Source: an uncultured Muribaculaceae bacterium
GTDB lineage: Bacteria; Bacteroidota; Bacteroidia; Bacteroidales; Muribaculaceae
Length of the DNA stretch: 64,000 nucleotides
Direction of reading: 5' to 3'
Assembly: GCA_910577465.1 (NCBI GenBank)
Contig: CAJTMM010000010.1
Span: forward strand, 12,477 to 76,476
This document shows positions 17,524 through 26,111 of the stretch, piece by piece. Below the pieces are notes generated by a model. It was not told the DNA's origin, searched no databases, and worked only from the letters and a program-made list of their open reading frames with translations. Within the stretch, counting starts at the first letter, position 1. Each line of letters begins with the position of its first letter. The translations under genes and the position numbers were made by a program.

Positions 17524-17567
17524 TCAAAGCCGGATGTGCAAAGGTGCCATCCGGCTTTGATGTTTTT
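17524..17567. terminator. Convergent terminator, MFS / catalase
   Basis: Perfect 13-bp stem TCAAAGCCGGATG / CATCCGGCTTTGA with an 11-base loop, followed on the plus strand by TGTTTTT. Serves both convergent genes. Confidence 0.85.
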
Positions 17568-17583
17568 ATGGTAATCGGGATTG

Positions 17584-19092
17584 TTATCGTTTGATGTTCT
17601 TGCGTTTGTCCCATGAGGGTTGTGCAGGGTCATACGCTACGAGAGCTTCAGCGAGGTCAATGCCCAATGCACTGGCGAGCATTTCGCCATATCCCGGGTC
17701 GGCATTATGGCATGCACGTACGTGACGTTGCTTTATAAAGAGGGGAACTCCTTCCATCTGCGCGGCTGTGTTGTCGCAAGTGGCTTTCTTGTCCTCAGCG
17801 CTCATCAATCGCCATAGTTTGCCGGGTTGTGTGTAGTAATCGTCGTCGTATTGACGTTCGTCGTAGTTGTACATGTCACCGTGAAGTTCCATGGGCGGTT
17901 CCTTACGGGATGGTGTGTCTTGCCATTCGCCGTAACTGTTAGGTTCATAGGCTATGGTGCGTCCGCAGTTGTCGTCGGTGCGCATCTGTCCGTCGCGATG
18001 GTACGAGTGGAACGGGCATTTGGGACGGTTGACGGGAATGAGATTGTGGTTGACCCCAAGACGATATCTCTGTGCGTCTCCGTATGAGAATAGCCTACCT
18101 TGCAGCATCTTGTCCGGTGAGAACCCTATTCCGTCAACAATGTTGGTGGGATTGAATGCCGCCTGCTCGATTTCGGCGAAGAAGTTCTCAGGATTGCGGT
18201 TAAGTTCGAGTATGCCCACGTCGCGTAGTGGGAAATCCTTGTGATACCATACCTTTGTAAGGTCAAATGGATTGATGTGGTATTTCTTTGCTTCATCTTC
18301 AGTCATGAGCTGAACCTGAAGTTTCCATTTCGGGAAGTCGCCGCGCTCGATAGCTTCAAACAGGTCGCGTTGGTTCGATTCACGGTCTTTAGCGATTATC
18401 GCTTCCGCTTCTTGGTCAGTAAGATTTTTTATACCCTGGAGTGTGCGGAAATGGAATTTTACCCATGTGCGTTTGTTGTCCTTGTTGATGAAACTGTAGG
18501 TATGGCTTCCGAAGCCATGCATGTGGCGGAATGATGCGGGGATACCGCGTGGCGACATGGTTATGGTTATCTGGTGGAGAGCTTCAGGCAGTAAGGTCCA
18601 GAAATCCCAATTGGCTGTGGGATTTCGCAACCCTGTGCGCGGGTCGCGCTTTATGGCATGGTTGAGGTCGGGAAATTTAAGCGGGTCGCGAAGAAAAAAC
18701 ACCGGAGTGTTGTTGCCCACGAGATCCCAGTTGCCTTCGTCAGTGTAAAATTTCATGGCAAAGCCCCGGATGTCGCGTTCGGCATCGGCGGCTCCGCGTT
18801 CACCGGCTACTGTTGAGAAGCGTACAAGACAAGGTGTCTGTTTCCCAACCTCTGAGAAAATAGAAGCACGTGTGAATTCACTAATGTCATTGGTCACGGT
18901 AAATGTGCCGAATGCACCGGAGCCTTTAGCGTGCATGCGCCGTTCAGGTATCACTTCGCGGTCGAAGTGGGCAATTTTTTCAAGATACCATGGGTCCTGA
19001 ACGGTGAGCGATCCACGTAATCCTGCGGTCTGTACATTTTGGTTGTCGGCGATCGGGCGCCCGTTTTCTGCGGTCAGTCTTTTCTTATCCAT
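17584..19092 (-). CDS. katA: Haem catalase (small-subunit, monofunctional)
   Basis: Disproportionates H2O2 to water and oxygen. 502 aa as usual for clade 3 catalases. Active-site His54 lies in ERRMHAKGSGAFG, Asn127 in GNNTPVFF, and the proximal haem-ligating Tyr in LFSYGDAQRYRLG. No signal peptide, so cytoplasmic. With tpx 6 kb away it forms part of the peroxide defence of this presumably anaerobic organism; haem would have to come from the environment or a salvage route. I see no obvious OxyR-type operator upstream. Gene stands alone. Confidence 0.97.
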   Translation of the reverse strand: MDKKRLTAENGRPIADNQNVQTAGLRGSLTVQDPWYLEKIAHFDREVIPERRMHAKGSGAFGTFTVTNDISEFTRASIFSEVGKQTPCLVRFSTVAGERGAADAERDIRGFAMKFYTDEGNWDLVGNNTPVFFLRDPLKFPDLNHAIKRDPRTGLRNPTANWDFWTLLPEALHQITITMSPRGIPASFRHMHGFGSHTYSFINKDNKRTWVKFHFRTLQGIKNLTDQEAEAIIAKDRESNQRDLFEAIERGDFPKWKLQVQLMTEDEAKKYHINPFDLTKVWYHKDFPLRDVGILELNRNPENFFAEIEQAAFNPTNIVDGIGFSPDKMLQGRLFSYGDAQRYRLGVNHNLIPVNRPKCPFHSYHRDGQMRTDDNCGRTIAYEPNSYGEWQDTPSRKEPPMELHGDMYNYDERQYDDDYYTQPGKLWRLMSAEDKKATCDNTAAQMEGVPLFIKQRHVRACHNADPGYGEMLASALGIDLAEALVAYDPAQPSWDKRKNIKR

Positions 19093-19202
19093 ACAATCAT
19101 AATGGGTTTTATGTAAATAAAATCGATAGTAACAACATTGATAGATGTTGAAAAGTTTGATGTCGGATAATCATTAGACCCAAATGAAAGTGCCTTTAAC
19201 GA

Positions 19203-19240
19203 GCAAGCGGACGGTGCCGTAATCGGCATCGCCCGCTTGT
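19203..19240 (-). terminator. Terminator of the small barrel gene
   Basis: 17-base arms GCAAGCGGACGGTGCCG / CGGCATCGCCCGCTTGT (two mismatches) around a TAAT loop, 22 bases beyond the stop of the 19262-19840 gene. Confidence 0.7.
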
Positions 19241-19261
19241 GTTGTGTACGGTATCTTAAAA

Positions 19262-19840
19262 TTAGAAGTTGTAGTAGAAACCGAAAGTAATGTCGTTGCT
19301 GTTGAGTGATACACCGGCTTTTGTACCGTAACCGGATGCTTTAGCAGCATTGTTGGCACCTTTGTAACCGATGAAACCAACGTGAGTAACGAAGCTGAAG
19401 TTTTCAGCGATGTTTATTGAAAGACCGGGACGGAATCCGAGACCGTAGATGCATGCGGTTTTAGAGCTTTCGTCGCTGTAGCTTGTCCAACCGGCACCAA
19501 ATTCAACACCACCGTCAACAAAAAGGCTGATGAGGTTGCTGCTGCTGCGGAAATAGGTGTAGCGTGCATAGGGGCTTACTTGGAACATGTGGCCGGAGAG
19601 ATCCTGACCGCAATAGTGCATGTAGTTATAACCGATAACAGTACCAACAGCCCATTTTTCGTTGAGGTTGTAACCGATTTCAGGAAGAATGGAGATGGAG
19701 TTAGTGCTGGGGCTGAAGCCATTTTCAGAGTACTTAGAACCTTCGTGCATATAGCCGAGAGAACCTCCAACATAAAAATCGCCTGCCGCTGCGCTGAGTG
19801 ATGCTATGGCAAGAACTACAAGTGCAAAAATCTTTTTCAT
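19262..19840 (-). CDS. Small outer-membrane beta-barrel protein
   Basis: 192 aa. The signal peptide MKKIFALVVLAIASLSAAAG is followed by about eight alternating amphipathic strands (DFYVGGSLGY, ISILPEIGYNL, WAVGTVIGYNYM, PYARYTYF, and others) ending in FGFYYNF with the terminal Phe typical of Bam substrates. It belongs to the OmpX/opacity-like OMP_b-brl (PF13505) group of eight-stranded barrels. Function unknown; such proteins are often abundant and structural. A TATATTTG box lies 31 bases upstream (19872-19879). Confidence 0.85.
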   Translation of the reverse strand: MKKIFALVVLAIASLSAAAGDFYVGGSLGYMHEGSKYSENGFSPSTNSISILPEIGYNLNEKWAVGTVIGYNYMHYCGQDLSGHMFQVSPYARYTYFRSSSNLISLFVDGGVEFGAGWTSYSDESSKTACIYGLGFRPGLSINIAENFSFVTHVGFIGYKGANNAAKASGYGTKAGVSLNSNDITFGFYYNF

Positions 19841-19871
19841 TACTAAATAATATTTAAGTTAAAATACGTTG

Positions 19872-19879
19872 CAAATATA
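19872..19879 (-). promoter_or_regulatory. -7 box of the small barrel gene
   Basis: Minus-strand TATATTTG (TAnnTTTG), about 31 bases before the start codon. No clear -33 TTTG at 19-21 bases. Confidence 0.4.
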
Positions 19880-19924
19880 ACCCCTGATGCCTGTAAAGTG
19901 TTCGCTGTTTAGGGTTAAATTATG

Positions 19925-20941
19925 TTAATTAGGTAGCTGGCTGAATTTGTTATTTCGACTTAAATAATATTTAATTAGGATGTTAGGGCGTTTAGGCGCT
20001 GTGTGTAAAAGATCGATTTCAGGATGAGAAGTGTATTTTGAACGCATTTTGGCGAAATCGCGGTGTGCATGCCATATTGCGGCTGCATTGCGGAAGTCGA
20101 ATGTTGCCATGAACTTTGCCCATGCTATGGTGTCGAGCAATCGCCGGCGCAGCAATGTGGTGCGTCGGGTGCTGTCGGGCAGATTCTTGTGAAGCATGAG
20201 CAGGTTGTTTCGGAAATTGAGGTATGTTTTCTTAGGATTGGATGCGTCCAGACTGCCTCCGCCCAGATGATAAACCTTGGATTGCGGTACGGCGGATATG
20301 TGATACCCGGCGAGATGTATTCGCCAACAAAGGTCTATTTCCTCCATGTGGGCAAAAAAATCCGGGTCAAGCCCGCCTAATCGGTTGTAGATGTCGGTAC
20401 GAACCATCAATGCAGCTCCGGTAGCCCAGAATATTGATGCCGGGGAGTCGTATTGGTGTTCATCCTTTTCCAATGTCGAGAATATGCGTCCGCGACAATA
20501 TGGATAGCCGTTGCGGTCGATGTATCCTCCGGCAGCTCCGGCATATTCGAAATACTCAGGGTTGCGGTATGACAGTATCTTGGGCTGTGACGCCGCTACA
20601 TCGGGGTGCTCCTGCATGTAGCGGTACAAAGGTGTGAGCCAATCGTCGGTGACGGCAACGTCGGAGTTCAGAAGTACGGTATATGGGGATTGGCATTGGG
20701 CGAGAGCGCGGTTATATCCTTCGGCAAAGCCGTAGTTGCGGTCAAATCTAAGGAGTTCAACGGATGGAAATTCGTTTTCAATCAGAGCGATGGATCCATC
20801 GGTGCTACCGTTGTCTGCCACTATCACTGTGGCTATATCAGTAGGGGTATGGCGTACTACAGAAGGGAGAAATTCACGGAGCAGTTTCTCTCCGTTCCAA
20901 TTAAGGATTATTACCGAGACCGGCTTTATGGTGCTGTTCAT
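19925..20941 (-). CDS. Family 2 glycosyltransferase
   Basis: 338 aa GT-A fold enzyme: VSVIILNWNGEKLL at residues 8-21, VIVADNGSTDGS near 40, NYGFAEGYNRAL, a DXD-like LLNSDVAV, an ATGAALMVRT segment and a HMEEIDLCWR acidic motif with the catalytic base. This is the rhamnosyltransferase-like GT2 branch that builds surface polysaccharides from nucleotide sugars; donor and acceptor are unknown. The start overlaps the mtaB stop by 4 bases, so it is translationally coupled to a tRNA-modification enzyme, an arrangement without a clear functional reason. Confidence 0.93.
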   Translation of the reverse strand: MNSTIKPVSVIILNWNGEKLLREFLPSVVRHTPTDIATVIVADNGSTDGSIALIENEFPSVELLRFDRNYGFAEGYNRALAQCQSPYTVLLNSDVAVTDDWLTPLYRYMQEHPDVAASQPKILSYRNPEYFEYAGAAGGYIDRNGYPYCRGRIFSTLEKDEHQYDSPASIFWATGAALMVRTDIYNRLGGLDPDFFAHMEEIDLCWRIHLAGYHISAVPQSKVYHLGGGSLDASNPKKTYLNFRNNLLMLHKNLPDSTRRTTLLRRRLLDTIAWAKFMATFDFRNAAAIWHAHRDFAKMRSKYTSHPEIDLLHTAPKRPNILIKYYLSRNNKFSQLPN

Positions 20942-22254
20942 AACGTTATTTCCCCTTTCATTTCTTCACCGAGATTCTCGGTCAAGCGAATGTTGACAAT
21001 CTTGTTGGCAAGTGCATCCTGCGCCGGAACCACAACCTTGATATAATTGTCGGTGAATCCATGCATCATACCGCCATTGGTGGTGTGTTCGACAAGAACC
21101 TGACGAGTGGTGCCTATGAAAGAATCACAGAAGCGGGTAAGCATTTTTTCTGAGATGTCGAGCATGATGCGCGCGCGTTTATGCTTGGTTTCCTGCGATA
21201 CCACATAGTCTATGTCGGTGAGTGCGCGCGTGCCGGGACGTTCGGAGTAGGGGAATACGTGCAAACGTGAAATGGGTAGATTTTCCACAAATGACCGCGA
21301 TGACTCAAATCGTTCGTCGGTCTCGCCACGAGCTCCCACTATGAGGTCAACGCCGATAAATGCATGGGGCATGTGATGCCGGATGGTTTCCACTCGATGT
21401 CGGAATAAGGCGGTGTCATATCGTCGGCGCATGAGATGCAGCACTTCGTCATCACCACATTGCAACGGAAGGTGGAAGTGCGGCATGAACCGGCGTGATT
21501 GCGCAACCCACTCAATCATCTCGTCAGTAAGAAGATTGGGTTCGATGGAAGATATACGGTAGCGTTCTATGCCTTCGACTTCGTCGAGCCGTTGCATAAG
21601 GTCGAAGAATGTATCTGTGCGTCCCTTGCCGAAATCGCCTATGTTGACACCTGTGATGACTATTTCCTTGCCACCCTCGTTGGCTACGTCCCGAGCCTGC
21701 TGTACCAACTGCTCGATAGAGCCGGAGCGGCTACGTCCGCGGGCGTAGGGGATGGTGCAGTATGAGCAAAAGTAGTCGCACCCGTCCTGCACTTTCAAAA
21801 AATAGCGTGTGCGGTCGCCACGTGAGCAGGAAGGGGAAAATTCACGTATCTCCTTTGTGGGTGTTATAAGTGTCTGTGGTGTATGCGTGGCGAGCCAACT
21901 GTCGATATATTCTGCCAACCGGAGCTTGCGGTCTGAGCCGGCTACTATTGCCACTCCGGGCAGTGATTGCACCTCTTCGCTTTTAAGTTGTGCGTAGCAT
22001 CCTGTTACCACTATAGCTGCCTGAGGGTATTTACGAGAGAATGCACGTATGGTCTGCCGGCACTTTTTGTCGGCGAGTTCGGTCACGGAACAAGTGTTGA
22101 CTACAATTATGTCAGGGGTGTCGCCACGTTGAACGCGTGATATCCCTTTTTCGGCAAGCAATTGAGCCACAGTAGATGTCTCGGCAAAATTGAGCTTGCA
22201 GCCAAAGGTGTGGAACAGGGCTTTCCGATTGCCGAATGTAGAGTTGTCAATCAT
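20938..22254 (-). CDS. mtaB: tRNA t6A37 methylthiotransferase MtaB
   Basis: Radical-SAM enzyme converting N6-threonylcarbamoyladenosine-37 to its 2-methylthio form in ANN-decoding tRNAs. N-terminal UPF0004 domain with the three cluster cysteines (FHTFGCKLN, VNTCSVTE, VVTGCYAQ), radical SAM motif CDYFCSYC, and a C-terminal TRAM region. I place the start at MIDNSTF (22254): the longer frame to 22386 adds 44 residues without family similarity, and a -7 box lies inside it at 22300-22307. About 438 aa, normal for MtaB. Confidence 0.93.
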   Translation of the reverse strand: MIDNSTFGNRKALFHTFGCKLNFAETSTVAQLLAEKGISRVQRGDTPDIIVVNTCSVTELADKKCRQTIRAFSRKYPQAAIVVTGCYAQLKSEEVQSLPGVAIVAGSDRKLRLAEYIDSWLATHTPQTLITPTKEIREFSPSCSRGDRTRYFLKVQDGCDYFCSYCTIPYARGRSRSGSIEQLVQQARDVANEGGKEIVITGVNIGDFGKGRTDTFFDLMQRLDEVEGIERYRISSIEPNLLTDEMIEWVAQSRRFMPHFHLPLQCGDDEVLHLMRRRYDTALFRHRVETIRHHMPHAFIGVDLIVGARGETDERFESSRSFVENLPISRLHVFPYSERPGTRALTDIDYVVSQETKHKRARIMLDISEKMLTRFCDSFIGTTRQVLVEHTTNGGMMHGFTDNYIKVVVPAQDALANKIVNIRLTENLGEEMKGEITL

Positions 22255-22299
22255 CTGTATCGTGTTACGTATAGGTGCAAACAATGTCGTTTGGCAATG

Positions 22300-22337
22300 C
22301 AAAGTTATGAAATGTTTGCCAAATTGTGTTATCTTTG
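22300..22337. promoter_or_regulatory. Divergent promoters of mtaB and acyl-CoA ligase
   Basis: Minus-strand TAACTTTG (22300-22307) faces mtaB; plus-strand TATCTTTG (22330-22337) faces the ligase gene. Between them a TTTGCCAAA palindrome (22315-22323) offers each a TTTG about 11-12 bases upstream of its -7 box, shorter than the standard ~19. Confidence 0.45.
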
Positions 22338-22439
22338 CCGCTTTATGGGGCATTGTTTTTCGGTAACGGTATATGTCCGGAAACATAATAAGCCGCCGGT
22401 TTGTAATATAGTAAATACACTATCATATAATCATAGACC

Positions 22440-24104
22440 ATGTTAAATGAAGATCTCTTACAATTATATGCCGATAGTTTCCGTGGTAACTGGGAGTTGC
22501 CGGCTCTGACGGAATATACCACCGGAACAACACTTACCTATGGCGATTTGGCTCGCCGCATAGCCCGCACGCATCTGTTTTTTGAATTGTGCGGCGTGAA
22601 ACCAGGCGACAAGATAGCATTGCTCGGCCGCAACAACATATCGTGGGTGGTATCGTTCATGTCGGCGATTACCTACGGAGCGGTGATAGTGCCTATATTG
22701 CAGGAGTTCAATCCGCAGGATGCTCAGCATATAGTCAACCATAGTGACTCCGTGATGCTGTTCGTTCAAGACTCGATATGGGAAACTCTCGATTTCGAGC
22801 ATTTGCCCAATATAAAGGTAGCAATGTCGCTTGAGACATCGGAAATACTTGGTGAGCATCCATCAATGTCGGGTAAGGCTCAGAAGGCAATGCAGGCATT
22901 GGGTAAGGCATTCAACCGACGTTATCCCAAGGGATTCAATGCCGAAAACGTTAAGTATTCATATTTTTCTCCCGACAGCGTGGCTGAAATAAACTATACA
23001 TCGGGCACTACCGGATTTTCCAAAGGTGTGATGCTTACGCTAAATAATCTGTGTGGCAACGTGGTGTTCGGTATGCGCTCGCGTCTTCACTACCGTGGGT
23101 CACGTTCGTTGTCGTTCCTACCGTTGGCGCATGCCTACGGTTGCGCGTTCGACATGCTGGCACCGTTGGCAGTGGGAACACATATAACATTGTTCGGCAA
23201 GTTACCGTCGCCAAAACTGCTCATCAAGGCATTGGGCGAGGTGAAGCCCACGTTGATATTGTGTGTGCCGTTGGTGCTCGAGAAGATTTATCGCAAGCAA
23301 TTGTTGCCCATAATATCCAAGCCGTCGATGCGGCGTATGATGGCTGTGCCATTTCTCCGCACGCGGATATATTCAAAGATACGCAATAAGCTGATAGAGG
23401 CTTTCGGCGGTGAATTTGAGCAGGTCATAGTGGGCGGTGCCCCTCTTAACAGTGAAGTGGAGGAGTTTCTGTATCGTATAAAATTCCCGTTCTCCGTGGG
23501 GTATGGCATGACGGAGTGCGGTCCGCTTATAAGCTTCACGCCGTGGCGTCAGTTCATCCCCGGTTCGTCGGGACGCACTTTGAAGGGGCTTATGCATTCA
23601 AAGGTGCTGAGCGATAATGAGGCATTCATACCGGGAGAGATATGTGTGAAGGGAGAGAATGTGATGAAGGGGTATTATAAAAATCCCAAGGCTACACAGG
23701 ATGTACTTGATAAGGACGGATGGCTACATACCGGTGATATGGGCACTATAGCCGATGCCGGTACGATATTCATCAAAGGCAGGTACAAGACAATGATACT
23801 GTCTGCCAACGGTCAGAATATCTATCCAGAGGAGATAGAAGCCAAGCTAAACAATATGCCATACGTTGCCGAAAGTCTGGTAGTGGAGCGCGGTAAGAAG
23901 TTAGTGGCGCTGGTGTATCCGGATTATGAGGCTATGGACAAAGCACGGCTGACAAATGACATGATGCCGCAGGTTATGGCAAAGGTGCGTGAGGAGCTTA
24001 ACAGGCAGGTGGCACCATACGAGCGTGTGGATGAAATACAGCTGCGTGCTAATGAGTTCGAAAAGACACCCAAGCGCTCGATAAAGCGATACCTGTATCA
24101 ATAG
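22440..24104 (+). CDS. Long-chain acyl-CoA synthetase / AMP-binding ligase
   Basis: 554 aa adenylate-forming enzyme that activates a carboxylic acid (most likely a fatty acid) with ATP and CoA. Core motifs: YTSGTTGFSKGVMLT (P-loop), YGMTECGP, the TGDMGTI and FIKGRYKTMI hinge region, and the catalytic Lys near the C-terminus in FEKTPKRSIKRY. No membrane span. The family is present in most Bacteroidales; a role in phospholipid acyl recycling or exogenous fatty acid use is inferred. Monocistronic; promoter shared back to back with mtaB. Confidence 0.92.
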   Translation: MLNEDLLQLYADSFRGNWELPALTEYTTGTTLTYGDLARRIARTHLFFELCGVKPGDKIALLGRNNISWVVSFMSAITYGAVIVPILQEFNPQDAQHIVNHSDSVMLFVQDSIWETLDFEHLPNIKVAMSLETSEILGEHPSMSGKAQKAMQALGKAFNRRYPKGFNAENVKYSYFSPDSVAEINYTSGTTGFSKGVMLTLNNLCGNVVFGMRSRLHYRGSRSLSFLPLAHAYGCAFDMLAPLAVGTHITLFGKLPSPKLLIKALGEVKPTLILCVPLVLEKIYRKQLLPIISKPSMRRMMAVPFLRTRIYSKIRNKLIEAFGGEFEQVIVGGAPLNSEVEEFLYRIKFPFSVGYGMTECGPLISFTPWRQFIPGSSGRTLKGLMHSKVLSDNEAFIPGEICVKGENVMKGYYKNPKATQDVLDKDGWLHTGDMGTIADAGTIFIKGRYKTMILSANGQNIYPEEIEAKLNNMPYVAESLVVERGKKLVALVYPDYEAMDKARLTNDMMPQVMAKVREELNRQVAPYERVDEIQLRANEFEKTPKRSIKRYLYQ

Positions 24105-24129
24105 TATTGATAGAATAGATATGAGAAAA

Positions 24130-24185
24130 GAGATGCGGCGAGCCGGGTTAAATGTGGCTCACCGCATCTCTTGTATTGTGTTTTT
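24130..24185. terminator. Convergent terminator, ligase / tpx
   Basis: 15-bp arms GAGATGCGGCGAGCC / GGCTCACCGCATCTC with one mismatch and an 11-base loop (24130-24170), then TTGTATTGTGTTTTT on the plus strand. Confidence 0.8.
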
Positions 24186-24200
24186 AGGAGACTTGAAAAA

Positions 24201-24710
24201 TTAAGCTTTACCTGTGAGCACAGCGAGTGCGCCATCGTAGTTAGGTTCGTCGGTAATTTCATTTACAAGGTCCCGATAAGCGACTTTTCGGTCCTGATCT
24301 ATGACGATGACGGCGCGTGTAAGCAGTCCGGCAAGAGGTCCATCGCATAGTTGCACTCCGAATTTCTGTCCGAAAAGGGGTGAGCGGAATGCAGAAGCGA
24401 AAATTACGTTGTTGATGCCCTCAAGTGTGCAGAACCGGCTCATGGCGAACGGGAGGTCCATCGATACACAGATTACAACGGTGTCATCGAGTTTGGCGGC
24501 TTCTTCGTTGAATCGTCTTACAGAGCGGGCGCATACCTCAGTGTCAAGGCTTGGGAATATGTTGAGCACCACACGTTTGCCCTTGAAATCGCCACATTGG
24601 ACCTGGGCGAGATCTGCTCCCGCAAGATGAAAACAAGGGGCTTCTTCACCTACTTTAGGTACACTGCCGTAGGTATGGCATGGATTTCCTTTGAAATAAA
24701 CTGTTTCCAT
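24201..24710 (-). CDS. tpx: Thiol peroxidase
   Basis: Atypical 2-Cys peroxiredoxin of 169 aa that reduces hydroperoxides using thioredoxin. Peroxidatic Cys60 in FPSLDTEVCARSVRRFN, resolving Cys94 in SRFCTLEG, and the Tpx signature DLPFAM between them. Cytoplasmic or possibly periplasmic without a visible signal. Length and start (MQ-like METVYFKGNP) are family-typical. It is followed downstream by the terminator shared with the ligase and preceded by an unrelated secreted protein gene ending 40 bases upstream. Confidence 0.96.
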   Translation of the reverse strand: METVYFKGNPCHTYGSVPKVGEEAPCFHLAGADLAQVQCGDFKGKRVVLNIFPSLDTEVCARSVRRFNEEAAKLDDTVVICVSMDLPFAMSRFCTLEGINNVIFASAFRSPLFGQKFGVQLCDGPLAGLLTRAVIVIDQDRKVAYRDLVNEITDEPNYDGALAVLTGKA

Positions 24711-24750
24711 AATAAGTATATATTTTTGATTAATTATCTATGGTGGTGTG

Positions 24751-25968
24751 TCATGGCTTCATGAGAGCCATCTTCTGAATAACATCTGAAGCAAGCTCAT
24801 TGTTGTAGCCGAGTATTACATTTGACACTATTCCGTCGCGTTGTACGAGTATAATAACCGGGAGTGATGCCGCTCCACAATCGCGGGCAAGCGGACGGGC
24901 GCTCATGAGCAGATGTTCGCCGGGGCGTATCTCAGGAACGACTTCTTCAATATTGTCGACGTGCTTGTCGGTGAAAGCCCATATAATGTCTGCCGGATAT
25001 GGTAGCATGTCCACGGCTTTGCGCAGTTGTGATACCAAGTCGCGGCTGAATCCGGTGCCGGCTTCCAAAAGGGCTACGATGGTAGGTGTGCGGAAAGCAT
25101 CAGCAGCGCGACGCGAGTAGCGTTCGCCCGTGGTGGTGGGTAGCGCAAATGCCGGTAGACGGCTTCCGGGCAGGTTCTCAATGCGGAAATTGCTTTCGCG
25201 GTAGCGTTCGAATGCAGTTGGATAACGCTCCATGAGCGAGTGCTCGCTTAGTGCCGGGCAATGCTCCTGTATAGAAGTTCCGGTATATTCAATGGAAACA
25301 GACTGTTCGCTTATGGATCCCGGATTGTTTTCGAGTCTTACGCGTACTGGCATTCCTGTGTTGCGGTCAAATACGTATTCACCTTCCATAGCTGTCATAC
25401 CTCCGGTTCGCATCACGGCATCGATGACTATTCGGCGTTTGCCGGATATCAGTGTGTCGGGGTGGAGATGTAGGGTATATAATGAGTCGGATTGCATTTT
25501 ACGCAGTTCGGCGGCTATGGATGCAGGCAATGTGTTTACAAATTGAGCCGACTGATGTACGCCAACAGTGGCGCGTCCATCGGAGCGTGGTGCCGGACGA
25601 AACGGAATGGAGTCCCATGTCATGTGGTATTCCTGCAAACGTTCACCGCTGAATCGGTAATGGTTGCCGGAGAAGTAGGCTGAAAATCCATTAAGCCGTT
25701 CATTGGCTCCATCGGTGGTCCACTCTATGAGGTAGCTGCATGGCGAGAGTGGGTCATTGTCAGCCGACTGTTGCTCGATAGACAGGTTGTAGACCACATC
25801 ATCTGTGAGCTGTGGCATGGTAACTGTAAACCGTGCATTGGATTTGTAGCAAGGGATATTGTCGATACAAGATATTATGTCGTGAACCGATGTGACCTGC
25901 GCTATGGTATTCATGGTAGGAATCAACATTGATGAAAATAATGCGAGTGATATAAATCTATAGAGCAT
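24751..25968 (-). CDS. Secreted protein with LolA-like and redox-dead thioredoxin-like regions
   Basis: 405 aa with a signal peptide (cleavage near TIAQ, residue ~24). Residues ~30-230 form a beta-rich region with features of outer-membrane lipoprotein-sorting-like domains (PYMRTG-like GGMTAMEGEYVFDRNTGMPV). After a linker (PGSRLPAFALPTTTGE, near 265) a thioredoxin/TlpA-like domain follows, where the usual CxxC position reads EAGTGFSRD, with no cysteines, so it cannot be a disulphide oxidoreductase. The cis-Pro-like SLPVIILV is retained. Precise role unknown; domain calls are by eye. Confidence 0.65.
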   Translation of the reverse strand: MLYRFISLALFSSMLIPTMNTIAQVTSVHDIISCIDNIPCYKSNARFTVTMPQLTDDVVYNLSIEQQSADNDPLSPCSYLIEWTTDGANERLNGFSAYFSGNHYRFSGERLQEYHMTWDSIPFRPAPRSDGRATVGVHQSAQFVNTLPASIAAELRKMQSDSLYTLHLHPDTLISGKRRIVIDAVMRTGGMTAMEGEYVFDRNTGMPVRVRLENNPGSISEQSVSIEYTGTSIQEHCPALSEHSLMERYPTAFERYRESNFRIENLPGSRLPAFALPTTTGERYSRRAADAFRTPTIVALLEAGTGFSRDLVSQLRKAVDMLPYPADIIWAFTDKHVDNIEEVVPEIRPGEHLLMSARPLARDCGAASLPVIILVQRDGIVSNVILGYNNELASDVIQKMALMKP

Positions 25969-26048
25969 AATGATGGTGTGGTTGTGATGAATATATGCTA
26001 TATAACGCAGTTTAGTAAGATAAGGTTCCAGGTATGATTATAAAAAAT

Positions 26049-26078
26049 ACGCTCCGCCGTAATATGTGGGCGGAGCGT
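26049..26078 (-). terminator. Terminator of the OmpA-like gene
   Basis: ACGCTCCGCC / GGCGGAGCGT perfect 10-bp stem, 10-base loop, followed on the minus strand by ATTTTTTA; 33 bases beyond the stop codon. Confidence 0.88.
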
Positions 26079-26111
26079 TGGTGTTACTATTACCTTTGTA
26101 TATGTTTTCGG

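Noticed and set aside
22254..22386. 44-residue N-terminal extension of MtaB
   Set aside because: No family similarity, and a -7 promoter box lies inside the extension.
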